Shown here: positions 19,986-26,461 of the stretch, in pieces
Position numbering within the stretch: position 1 is the stretch's first letter
Layout of the letters: each line of letters begins with the position of its first letter
NCBI RefSeq assembly: GCF_002813295.1
Contig: NZ_PHUE01000001.1
Span: forward strand, 2,728,001 to 2,792,000
Reading direction: 5' to 3'
Length of the DNA stretch: 64,000 bases
Origin: Flavobacterium sp. 5
GTDB taxonomy: Bacteria; Bacteroidota; Bacteroidia; Flavobacteriales; Flavobacteriaceae
Notes under the pieces: model-generated
The model's database searches: none
The model's input: the letters and a program-made list of their open reading frames with translations, nothing else
What the model was told of the DNA's origin: nothing
Position numbers and translations under genes: made by a program

Positions 19986-20020
19986 AAACCCTTTTGGCCA
20001 GTAAGCCAAAAGGGTTTTTT
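19986..20020 (+). terminator. Attenuator terminator upstream of metY
   Basis: 13-bp perfect stem AAACCCTTTTGGC/GCCAAAAGGGTTT, loop CAGTAA, then six T. It lies 31 bases after the leader-peptide stop, and its 5' arm is also complementary to 19945-19952 within the leader frame. Confidence 0.88.
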
Positions 20021-20046
20021 ATTCCACACTTTTAAAAATTATAATT

Positions 20047-20235
20047 ATGAAAATACTAGATAAAAATTCGAAAGCAATGCAGTCTTTATTAAAAAGAGAT
20101 TATCGAAAAAGCATTAAATCGATACAAGATACCAAAACAGAAACAACTCGGCTAAATGAAGAGTTGCATTTAACAGGTCAAGAATCATTACTATTTAAAA
20201 TGTATGATTTAGAAGAAGAAGATCTTTTTGTTTAA
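20047..20235 (+). CDS. Microprotein A (related to the one at 25840)
   Basis: A 62-residue charged protein with no signal peptide or membrane segment, of unknown function. It starts 27 bases after the attenuator terminator and ends 58 bases before metY, so it is the first gene released by antitermination. It shares MKIL at the N-terminus and a C-terminal pattern SLLFKMYDLEEEDLFV with the 69-residue protein at 25840-26049 (SLLFHMYSKENETLFI), which also stands behind a Met-rich leader. The middle regions differ. Conservation of the ends and of the position argues for a real, translated gene. A small regulator of the Met enzymes is one idea, without direct evidence. Confidence 0.65.
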   Translation: MKILDKNSKAMQSLLKRDYRKSIKSIQDTKTETTRLNEELHLTGQESLLFKMYDLEEEDLFV

Positions 20236-20293
20236 AAAAATAAAGCATTACTAATTCAATATACTATTTAACAATATTAAAAAATAAGAAAAC

Positions 20294-21586
20294 ATGAGCA
20301 CACAAAACTTTGCAACAAACGCATTACACGCAGGACACGACGTAACTAAAAATGGTGGATCTAGAGCAGTTCCAATTTATCAAACTACTTCGTATGTTTT
20401 TAATAATTCAGATCATGCAGCCAATTTATTTGGTCTTGCAGAAGAAGGATATATTTATACGCGATTAAATAATCCAACAAATGACATTCTAGAAAAGCGA
20501 TTAGCTGTTTTAGAAGGCGGTATTGGTGCTGTGGTTACAGCCTCTGGGGCATCAGCAATTTCGACAGCTTTGTTAGTGCTGTTGAAAGCTGGTGATCACA
20601 TTGTAGCATCCAGCAGTTTATATGGCGGAACCTACAATTTATTCAAAGTAACATTGCCAAGATTAGGAATTACAACCACATTTGTGGATGCTACAGACCC
20701 AGAAAATTTTACACGTGCAGCTAAACAAAATACAAGAGCATTCTTTGTAGAAAGTCTAGGAAATCCAAAATTGGATGTACTGAATTTAAAAGCTATTTCG
20801 CAAGAAGCAAAAGCTTATAAGGTTCCTTTTATAGTCGATAATACGGTTGCTTCACCTTATTTATTGAATCCAATTGAGCATGGAGCTGATATTGTTATTC
20901 ATTCTTTAACCAAATATATTTCAGGAAATGGAACTTCTTTAGGAGGTGTAATCATTGATGCAGGAAAATTTGATTGGTCAAATGGTAAATTTCCAGAATT
21001 TACCGAGCCATCTGCTGGATATCATGGTTTGGTATATCATGAAGCTTTAGGTAACGCTGCTTTTATTGCTAAAGCACGTATTGAAGGGCTACGAGATCAT
21101 GGAGCTGCTTTGAGTCCTTTTAATGCTTTCCAGATTATACAAGGATTGGAAACGTTAGAAGTGCGTATCAGAAGACATAGTGAAAATGCTTTAGCATTGG
21201 CACAATGGCTCGAGGTTCAGAATCAAGTAGCTTGGGTAAACTATCCAGGTTTAAAATCGAGCAAGTATTATGTTTTGGTACAAAAATATTTACCAAAAGG
21301 ACAAAGCGGCGTGGTAACTTTTGGTTTAAAAGCAGGTTTTGAAGCTGCCAAAAAAGTAGCCGATAATACGAAGCTATTTTCAATACTAGCCAATATTGGG
21401 GATACCAAATCCCTAATCATTCACCCAGCAAGTACAACTCACCAACAATTGTCAGATGAAGAACAAATCTCAACAGGAGTTACCAAGGATTTAATTAGAC
21501 TATCAGTAGGTCTTGAAGATATAGAGGATTTAAAAGCAGATTTAAAAGCTGTTTTTGAAACCATTAAAGCACCACAATTAGCTTGA
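20294..21586 (+). CDS. metY: O-acetylhomoserine sulfhydrylase / aminocarboxypropyltransferase
   Basis: PLP enzyme of the Cys/Met-metabolism fold that joins sulfide to O-acetylhomoserine to give homocysteine (direct sulfhydrylation). At 430 residues it matches the longer MetY subgroup. Signatures are the N-terminal FATNALHAGHD, YTRLNNPTNDILEKRLAVLEGG (about 54-75), FVESLGNPKLDVLN, and the PLP-lysine motif HSLTKYISGNGTSLGG (about 203-218), ending SVGLEDIEDLKADL. The gene lies downstream of the Met/Cys attenuator and microprotein A. A weak terminator separates it from metX, which makes the acetylated substrate, so transcription into metX may be partial. Confidence 0.95.
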   Translation: MSTQNFATNALHAGHDVTKNGGSRAVPIYQTTSYVFNNSDHAANLFGLAEEGYIYTRLNNPTNDILEKRLAVLEGGIGAVVTASGASAISTALLVLLKAGDHIVASSSLYGGTYNLFKVTLPRLGITTTFVDATDPENFTRAAKQNTRAFFVESLGNPKLDVLNLKAISQEAKAYKVPFIVDNTVASPYLLNPIEHGADIVIHSLTKYISGNGTSLGGVIIDAGKFDWSNGKFPEFTEPSAGYHGLVYHEALGNAAFIAKARIEGLRDHGAALSPFNAFQIIQGLETLEVRIRRHSENALALAQWLEVQNQVAWVNYPGLKSSKYYVLVQKYLPKGQSGVVTFGLKAGFEAAKKVADNTKLFSILANIGDTKSLIIHPASTTHQQLSDEEQISTGVTKDLIRLSVGLEDIEDLKADLKAVFETIKAPQLA

Positions 21587-21607
21587 TATTGTGTTTTTTT
21601 TGTTAGT

Positions 21608-21652
21608 AAAACTGCCTTAGCTACTTTGGATTGTTAGTCTAAGGTAGTTTTT
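21608..21652 (+). terminator. Terminator after metY
   Basis: Stem AAAACTGCCTTAG with CTAAGGTAGTTTT (one G-U pair), an 18-base loop and a short T-run. It may be leaky, since metX follows on the same strand. Confidence 0.65.
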
Positions 21653-21700
21653 ACAAAAATGAAATTCAGGTTAAGTATTAATTTTTAAAAATATTCGAAA

Positions 21701-22702
21701 ATGGAAAATTTAGAAAAAATAGATCTTTTTAATTTTGATTTAGAAATAGGGAAACAAAAGGCGTATCTGCCTTTGTTTTATCACATTTTTGGGAGACCAT
21801 TAGGTAGTGCTCCCGTTGTAGTAGTGAATCATTCTTTGACAGGAAATTCTAAAGTTACTGGAGAAAAAGGATGGTGGAGTGGTATTGTTGGAGAAAACAA
21901 AGCAATAGATACGGATTATTTTACTGTAATTGCTTTCAATATTCCAGGAAATGGATACGATGATAATATTGATAATTTGATTGATAATTATCGCGATTTT
22001 AGTGTTCGAGATATTGCCAGAATCTTCTGGGAAGGCTTATTCTTCTTAAATGTGAAAAATGTGTATGCCGTTATTGGAGGCAGTCTCGGTGGAGCAATAG
22101 CTTGGGAAATGGCAGCATTACAGCCCGATAAAATAGATAATCTTATTCCGATTGCAACAGATTGGAAAGCTACTGATTGGGTTATTGCAAATGTTTTAAT
22201 TCAGGATCAAATTCTAAATCACTCGGATGATCCAATAGTTGATGCCCGTTTGCATGCTACATTATTATATAGAACTCCCGAGTATGTGAACCAAAGGTTT
22301 AGAAGAAGCAAATTAGATGAATTATCAGCTCTTAAAATTGAGAATTGGCTGCTAGATCATGGTTTTAAATTGAAAAACAGATATCGATTGGCCGCCTATA
22401 AACTGATGAATCATTTGCTCAAAACAATTGATATTACTAGAAATAGGCCTGATTTTTTAGCAGTAGCAAATACCATTGAGAGTAATATTCATCTTGTAAC
22501 AGTTGATACAGATTATTTATTTATTGCCGAGGAAACTCGTAAAACGTATCGAGAATTGACTAATAAAAAGCTAAATGTCTTTTATCATCAAATTCAATCT
22601 ATTCATGGGCATGATGCTTATTTGATTGAGTTCAATCAGTTATCGGATATTTTAAAGCCAATTTTTAACTATAGTAAATACCAACTCTATGCCAGCGCTT
22701 AG
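21701..22702 (+). CDS. metX: Homoserine O-acetyltransferase-like protein (MetX family, copy 1)
   Basis: Alpha/beta-hydrolase-fold acyltransferase, 333 residues, expected to acetylate homoserine for MetY. NHSLTGNSKV (43-52) forms the oxyanion region, GGSLGG (126-131) the nucleophile elbow with Ser128, and HGHDAYLIE near residue 308 supplies the catalytic His. It is shorter than proteobacterial MetX and belongs to the Bacteroidota branch. Its stop overlaps the start of the homoserine-dehydrogenase-like gene by 14 bases, which implies translational coupling. A paralogue of 323 residues lies at 26462 behind a SAM riboswitch, so the two copies answer to different signals. Confidence 0.88.
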   Translation: MENLEKIDLFNFDLEIGKQKAYLPLFYHIFGRPLGSAPVVVVNHSLTGNSKVTGEKGWWSGIVGENKAIDTDYFTVIAFNIPGNGYDDNIDNLIDNYRDFSVRDIARIFWEGLFFLNVKNVYAVIGGSLGGAIAWEMAALQPDKIDNLIPIATDWKATDWVIANVLIQDQILNHSDDPIVDARLHATLLYRTPEYVNQRFRRSKLDELSALKIENWLLDHGFKLKNRYRLAAYKLMNHLLKTIDITRNRPDFLAVANTIESNIHLVTVDTDYLFIAEETRKTYRELTNKKLNVFYHQIQSIHGHDAYLIEFNQLSDILKPIFNYSKYQLYASA

Positions 22703-23795
22703 AATAAATATAATCCTTTTTGGAATTGGAAGCGTGGGAAGCGCATTGATAAATCAAGTTATTGAGAGTCAGCAGTTTTTTCAAGAAAAAAGAAATATTG
22801 ATTTGCGTTTCCCTGTTATCACCAATTCTACTTTGGCCTTTTTTGAAAAAGATGGAGTCAGAAATAGTTGGGAGGCCAATTTTAATCAATTAGCGTTTCC
22901 TTTCACTATAGCTGATATTATTGAGTTTGTCAAAAATAAAGAGCTTGAAAACATAATAGTAGTAGACGCTACCGAAAGTTCCGAATTAGTAAAACATTAT
23001 ATTCCTTTAATTCAAAGTGAATTTGATATTGTTGCTGCCAATCAAAGTGCAAACGTACTGCATATTGATTTTTATAAAGAGATACGAAGAAATCTAAAGA
23101 GGTTTGATAAGAGTTTTTTATATGAAACTAATATTGGAGCAGGAATTCCGGTTTTGCAAATCATCAGCGATTTGTATTATTCAGGGGAAAAAATAACTAA
23201 AATCAGAGGTGTTTTCTCAGATTCATTGAGCTATATTTTTAATAAGTTTTCATCAGAAAATGTGCCTTTTTCGACAGTACTAAATGATGCGGATAAAAAA
23301 GGTTTATTAAAAGCGGATTTTAAAGAAGAGCTTTTGGGGATTGGGGTAGCAAAGAAGTTATTGGTTTTGGCTAGAGAATTGGGTGAAGAAATAGAATTTT
23401 TAGATGTAAAAATTACTTCACTTTTATCACATCGTTTGGAGGAGTCAAATCTCAAATCTAAATTTTTATCCAATGCGACTGTATTGGATAAAGATTTAGA
23501 AGTTGCTAAAATTACTCAATCAGAAAATAAAGTGTTGCGATACATTGGTGAGATTTCGATTCCCGAAAATAGATTTGAAGTCAAGTTGGTTTCAGAGCCT
23601 GTTTCATCAGCAATTGGTCAATTGAAAGGAACTGAAACAGTCTATGAAATTTACACTCAATCTCGGGGAAATAATCCTATTGTAGTTCATGGTGACAGTT
23701 CAGGAAAAAAGGTAGAGACTATTGCTAGAGGGATTCTAGTAGATATTCTAAAAGTAAGCGAAAAAATAAAAATTAAAGAAACAATTTGGCTTTAA
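22689..23795 (+). CDS. Homoserine-dehydrogenase-like protein lacking catalytic residues
   Basis: A 368-residue paralogue of the homoserine dehydrogenase half of the fused protein at 27498. The nucleotide-binding GIGSVG (12-17) and the fold are kept (YETNIGAGIPVLQ; KITKIRGVFSDSLSYIFN). Key positions differ. SNK of the substrate site is ANQ (Gln119). The EPDPREDLCGNDVGRK block reads KADFKEELLGIGVAKK, so the homoserine-binding Glu is Lys208 and the catalytic Asp is Gly219, while Lys223 remains. FSGTLSY has become FSDSLSY. The C-terminal GAGAGSAVTARG glycine-rich motif is also degraded. It overlaps metX by 14 bases. Likely a pseudoenzyme, or an enzyme with a changed substrate; a regulatory partner of the active enzyme or of MetX is possible but unproven. 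Confidence 0.8.
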   Translation: MPALRINIILFGIGSVGSALINQVIESQQFFQEKRNIDLRFPVITNSTLAFFEKDGVRNSWEANFNQLAFPFTIADIIEFVKNKELENIIVVDATESSELVKHYIPLIQSEFDIVAANQSANVLHIDFYKEIRRNLKRFDKSFLYETNIGAGIPVLQIISDLYYSGEKITKIRGVFSDSLSYIFNKFSSENVPFSTVLNDADKKGLLKADFKEELLGIGVAKKLLVLARELGEEIEFLDVKITSLLSHRLEESNLKSKFLSNATVLDKDLEVAKITQSENKVLRYIGEISIPENRFEVKLVSEPVSSAIGQLKGTETVYEIYTQSRGNNPIVVHGDSSGKKVETIARGILVDILKVSEKIKIKETIWL

Positions 23796-23814
23796 AGCAA
23801 ATAAAAAATACCAA

Positions 23815-25029
23815 ATGAAATTAAATTATATAGCCCTTGCAATTCCATTTTTTGCAATATTCATGCTTTTGGAATACTATATTAGTGTAAGAAAAAATAA
23901 AAAACTTCATCATTTTAATGAAAGTATTGCAAATCTTAACGTTGGAATTGCAGAGAGAATTGCTGATCTTTTGACTACAGGTACTTTTTTCTTCGTTTTT
24001 TCTTGGCTTAATGCAAATTTCGCGGTTTTTTCAATAAAATCAACTGCAACAACTTGGGTTCTTTTATTTTTAGCCACAGATTTGCTTTGGTATTGGTATC
24101 ACAGATTTGGGCATACTATTAATCTTTTTTGGGCATCACATATTGTACATCATCAAAGTGATGATTTTAATTATACAGCTGCAGCAAGAATAACGGTTTT
24201 TCAGGCAGTTGCCAGAGGGGTGTTTTGGTGTGTTTTGCCAATTATTGGTTTCAATGCACAAATGATTACTGTTTTATTACTAATTCATGGGACTTATCCT
24301 TTTTTTACGCACACACAATTGGTTGGAAAATTAGGTTGGTTGGAATATATTATAGTTACGCCATCACACCATAGGGTACATCACAGTAGTAATCCAGAGT
24401 ATTTGGATAAAAATTATGGTGACATGTTAATTATCTGGGATAAAATTTTTGGGACCTTTATTGAAGAGACAACAGAACCTAAATTTGGGTTAACAAAGTC
24501 ATTAGGAAGTTATAGTTTTTTATGGCAACATTTTCATTATGTTTTGGAATTGACAGTAGCCTTTAGAATGGCTAAAACTGCGAAACAGAAACTAAAAGTA
24601 ATTTTTGGAGGTCCAAATGATATTGATGCAAGGATACGATTACTCCTTGAAAGAAAGTTTTCTAAAAAAATAGTTGAAGCGGATGTAAAATATTCTAAGA
24701 AATTAACGAATTCAATTATTGCTAAAACAATGGTAACAATGACTGTACTATTCTTAACGATTCTTTTTTCAAAATATATAACAGCTTTCAATGTTTTTCT
24801 AATAACGGTCTTTATTATTTTGAGCGTAATAGCTACTGGGGCAATGTTGGATCAAAAAAAATGGATTTTTCATTTAGATTTTTTAAGGAGTATTATTATT
24901 GGTTATTTGAGTTTTTCTTTTTTTCCAAACCCACTTTTGCTCTTTGTTATCACATTGTTAGGTGCAATAGGCATTTTTTTTTACCAAACGATACACTCAA
25001 AGTACCAAGATTTTCTGTTTTCGACTTAA
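23815..25029 (+). CDS. Sterol desaturase / fatty acid hydroxylase family membrane protein
   Basis: Integral-membrane di-iron oxygenase of the fatty acid hydroxylase superfamily, 404 residues. The histidine boxes are complete: HRFGH (about 97-101), HIVHH (109-113) and HHRVHH (about 184-189), with a further His box before them in the third membrane segment region. Membrane helices occupy 5-25, 52-95, 135-160 and 300-395; the last four form a C-terminal extension not always present in the family. It starts 19 bases after the homoserine-dehydrogenase-like gene and may be read with it, though no methionine role is evident. A lipid hydroxylase or desaturase is the safest call; the substrate is unknown. 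Confidence 0.87.
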   Translation: MKLNYIALAIPFFAIFMLLEYYISVRKNKKLHHFNESIANLNVGIAERIADLLTTGTFFFVFSWLNANFAVFSIKSTATTWVLLFLATDLLWYWYHRFGHTINLFWASHIVHHQSDDFNYTAAARITVFQAVARGVFWCVLPIIGFNAQMITVLLLIHGTYPFFTHTQLVGKLGWLEYIIVTPSHHRVHHSSNPEYLDKNYGDMLIIWDKIFGTFIEETTEPKFGLTKSLGSYSFLWQHFHYVLELTVAFRMAKTAKQKLKVIFGGPNDIDARIRLLLERKFSKKIVEADVKYSKKLTNSIIAKTMVTMTVLFLTILFSKYITAFNVFLITVFIILSVIATGAMLDQKKWIFHLDFLRSIIIGYLSFSFFPNPLLLFVITLLGAIGIFFYQTIHSKYQDFLFST

Positions 25030-25239
25030 TTTTTAGCTGTTTAATAGCTTAAAAATGAGAAAGTTTTGTTAAAAAATGAAAGAATTTATCAGTATATTTT
25101 TGCTTAAATGTCTTAGGTGGTTGATTTTTAAGTAGTTCGAATTTTAATTAAATATTTAGTAATCATTAAATTTACGTTTAGTGTTTGGAAAATTGAAAAA
25201 AAGTTTAGATATTTGTTAAACAAAATAAGAAAAGGAAAT
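25030..25239. other. Spacer with a weak promoter
   Basis: AT-rich. A TACGTTTA element near 25171 is one base off the -10 consensus and could start the transcript carrying the leader units at 25240 and 25443. Nothing coding was seen. Confidence 0.3.
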
Positions 25240-25311
25240 ATGAAATTTAATTTATGTAATATGTCTAAACAAGCCATTCAGGTGAAAACCTGCAGGGGAA
25301 GGTATATATAA
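25240..25311 (+). CDS. Putative leader peptide (unit 1 of a tandem pair)
   Basis: A 23-residue frame, MKFNLCNMSKQAIQVKTCRG plus three residues, with an AAGGAAA sequence just upstream of the ATG. It is not rich in one amino acid (two Met, two Cys). GGAAGGT (25297-25303) near its end is exactly complementary to ACCTTCC (25343-25349), the 5' arm of the following terminator. That is the same leader/anti-terminator geometry as at 19878 and 62827. The frame also holds a hairpin CAGGT-GAAA-ACCTG with a GNRA tetraloop (25279-25292). The signal sensed is unclear; it may act as RNA rather than through translation. Confidence 0.45.
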   Translation: MKFNLCNMSKQAIQVKTCRGRYI

Positions 25312-25336
25312 CATTATTTTGAATTAAATAATATAT

Positions 25337-25373
25337 AAAAAAACCTTCCAATCTTATTGGGAGGTTTTTTTTT
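25337..25373 (+). terminator. Attenuator-like terminator, unit 1
   Basis: Stem AACCTTCCAAT/ATTGGGAGGTT (one G-U), loop CTT, flanked by A- and T-runs. The 5' arm can alternatively pair with 25297-25303. Confidence 0.85.
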
Positions 25374-25442
25374 AGTCAATTTTAAAGTCATTATCACCAA
25401 GGTTACAATAATAATTAAGATTAAGTAAAACAATAATTAAAT

Positions 25443-25541
25443 ATGCAACAACTCGACACTGTTAAGATTACAATTTGCAAAGCGAAGAAGATGAAGAAGA
25501 TGATGCGTGTCAATGCCATGATGGTTGCCCGTATTTGTTGA
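25443..25541 (+). CDS. Met-rich leader peptide of an attenuator (unit 2)
   Basis: A 32-residue frame whose second half, KKMKKMMRVNAMMVARIC, holds five Met, two of them pairs. CCAAAAG at 25544-25550, just beyond the UGA, repeats the 3' arm of the next terminator and can pair with CTTTTGG (25578-25584) to prevent it forming. A ribosome at the stop codon would cover this strand. The layout matches the leader at 19878, and the terminator stems of the two units share the CCCTTTTGG core. Inferred to respond to Met-tRNA charging. The genes it would control are the short frame at 25652, microprotein B and, by read-through, metX copy 2. Another frame in the same segment (25466-25552) is open but has no ATG. 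Confidence 0.6.
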   Translation: MQQLDTVKITICKAKKMKKMMRVNAMMVARIC

Positions 25542-25571
25542 TTCCAAAAGAATAAGTGTATAGTACAACTT

Positions 25572-25607
25572 AAAACCCTTTTGGATATATGTCTAAAAGG
25601 GTTTTTT
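25572..25607 (+). terminator. Attenuator terminator, unit 2
   Basis: 14-bp stem AAAACCCTTTTGGA/TCTAAAAGGGTTTT (one G-U), loop TATATG, T-run. The 5' arm also complements 25544-25550 next to the leader stop. Confidence 0.85.
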
Positions 25608-25651
25608 GTTTTTATGGTCTTACTAAATTTAAAAGTTAAAAAAAGAAAATA

Positions 25652-25783
25652 ATGAGTTCTAAAAAAATAAAATCAAGTGTATTGCACGCAGCAAGTTTAT
25701 CAACTTTTTTTTGTTGTACTAAACGAGAAAGCGTCCGGCGAGCTGTTTTTTTAGGAAACAGGTATATGAAGCCAAAAAATTAA
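25652..25783 (+). CDS. Short open frame, possible gene remnant
   Basis: A 43-residue frame starting MSSKKIKSSVLHAASLSTFF and followed by CCTKRE. The LHA placement resembles the N-terminus of MetY (FATNALHAGHD), so it may be the relic of a trans-sulfuration gene, or merely a third leader. No family can be assigned. It lies between the Met-rich attenuator and microprotein B. Confidence 0.3.
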   Translation: MSSKKIKSSVLHAASLSTFFCCTKRESVRRAVFLGNRYMKPKN

Positions 25784-25839
25784 ACAGAATAAAACAATAA
25801 AATAATAAGTCACAAGAAAACTAACTATAAATATATATC

Positions 25840-26049
25840 ATGAAAATTCTAACATATATCAAAAGCAAACTAGAGTTGTTCAAAAGGATAACTATAAGGA
25901 CTATAAAAATAGAGCCATTCAATCCTAAAAACGAATTGAATCACCCAAGATTTGATGTGGATGAAAACTTCGATTTAAAAGAGAAAAGAGGTAATAGTTC
26001 TTTATTGTTTCATATGTACTCTAAAGAGAACGAAACTCTTTTCATTTGA
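25840..26049 (+). CDS. Microprotein B (related to the one at 20047)
   Basis: A 69-residue basic-then-acidic soluble protein of unknown function. It starts MKIL and ends SSLLFHMYSKENETLFI, paralogous at both ends to the 62-residue protein at 20047. Both lie downstream of a Met-codon attenuator and upstream of a sulfhydrylase or acetyltransferase gene. The recurring association is the only functional clue. No signal peptide, metal site or DNA-binding motif is visible. Confidence 0.6.
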   Translation: MKILTYIKSKLELFKRITIRTIKIEPFNPKNELNHPRFDVDENFDLKEKRGNSSLLFHMYSKENETLFI

Positions 26050-26090
26050 AACATAAAACAGGGACTTCGGGAAATGTTCAGGTTAAAATT

Positions 26091-26184
26091 ATTTGCCAAG
26101 AATTCCACGGATTAAAACGCGTCATGTTCTTTTAGAATTAAGAGAAATGCGTGAGAATAAGTGAATTTTTTGGCAAATTTTTTT
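26091..26184. repeat. Degenerate inverted intergenic repeat
   Basis: TTTGCCAAGAATTCCACGGA on the left and GTGAATTTTTTGGCAAA on the right are imperfect inverse copies around about 50 bases. The pattern resembles the short GCCA-AATT-CAC palindromic elements common between genes in flavobacteria. Confidence 0.45.
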
Positions 26185-26225
26185 TAAATCAGAAACGATT
26201 GTTTCTAAGAAGAGTTGAATAATTA

Positions 26226-26257
26226 TTTGGTCGTTTCATAAAATTGTAGTTAATTTG
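26226..26257 (+). promoter_or_regulatory. Promoter of the SAM-riboswitch/metX copy 2 unit
   Basis: TTTG at 26226-26229, 20 bases, then TTAATTTG at 26250-26257 (one mismatch to TAnnTTTG). It lies just ahead of the SAM-I riboswitch. Confidence 0.55.
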
Positions 26258-26286
26258 CACCTTTAAGTTCAGAAACGTATTGAAAT

Positions 26287-26391
26287 GTTATAAAGAAAGG
26301 CAGAGGGATTAGACCCAATGAAGCCTTAGCAACCCTTCGATTTATCGAAGAAGGTGCTGCATTCTACCACGCCAAACGTGGAAAGATAACA
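26287..26391 (+). promoter_or_regulatory. SAM-I riboswitch (S box)
   Basis: All SAM-I core blocks are present in order: AGAGGGA, GACCCAATGAAGCCTTAGCA then ACC, a CTTCGAT/ATCGAAG hairpin, GGTGC, the CCACG/CGTGG P4 hairpin, and GATAAC pairing back to GTTAT as P1. A weak hairpin with a T-run (26396-26415) may be the expression platform. It represses the downstream metX copy 2-thrA genes when SAM is plentiful. Confidence 0.95.
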
Positions 26392-26461
26392 CAAAGAAAA
26401 TCATCTGATTTTTTTCTGCTTTCTTTATAATATTTCCGGTACAAATCAAAAAAATAAAGAT

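Noticed and set aside
25466..25552. Alternative acidic CQCHDGC-containing frame within Met leader unit 2
   Set aside because: Open but without ATG; the ATG frame has the Met pairs and its stop lies next to the anti-terminator strand. Kept in mind as the main competing reading.
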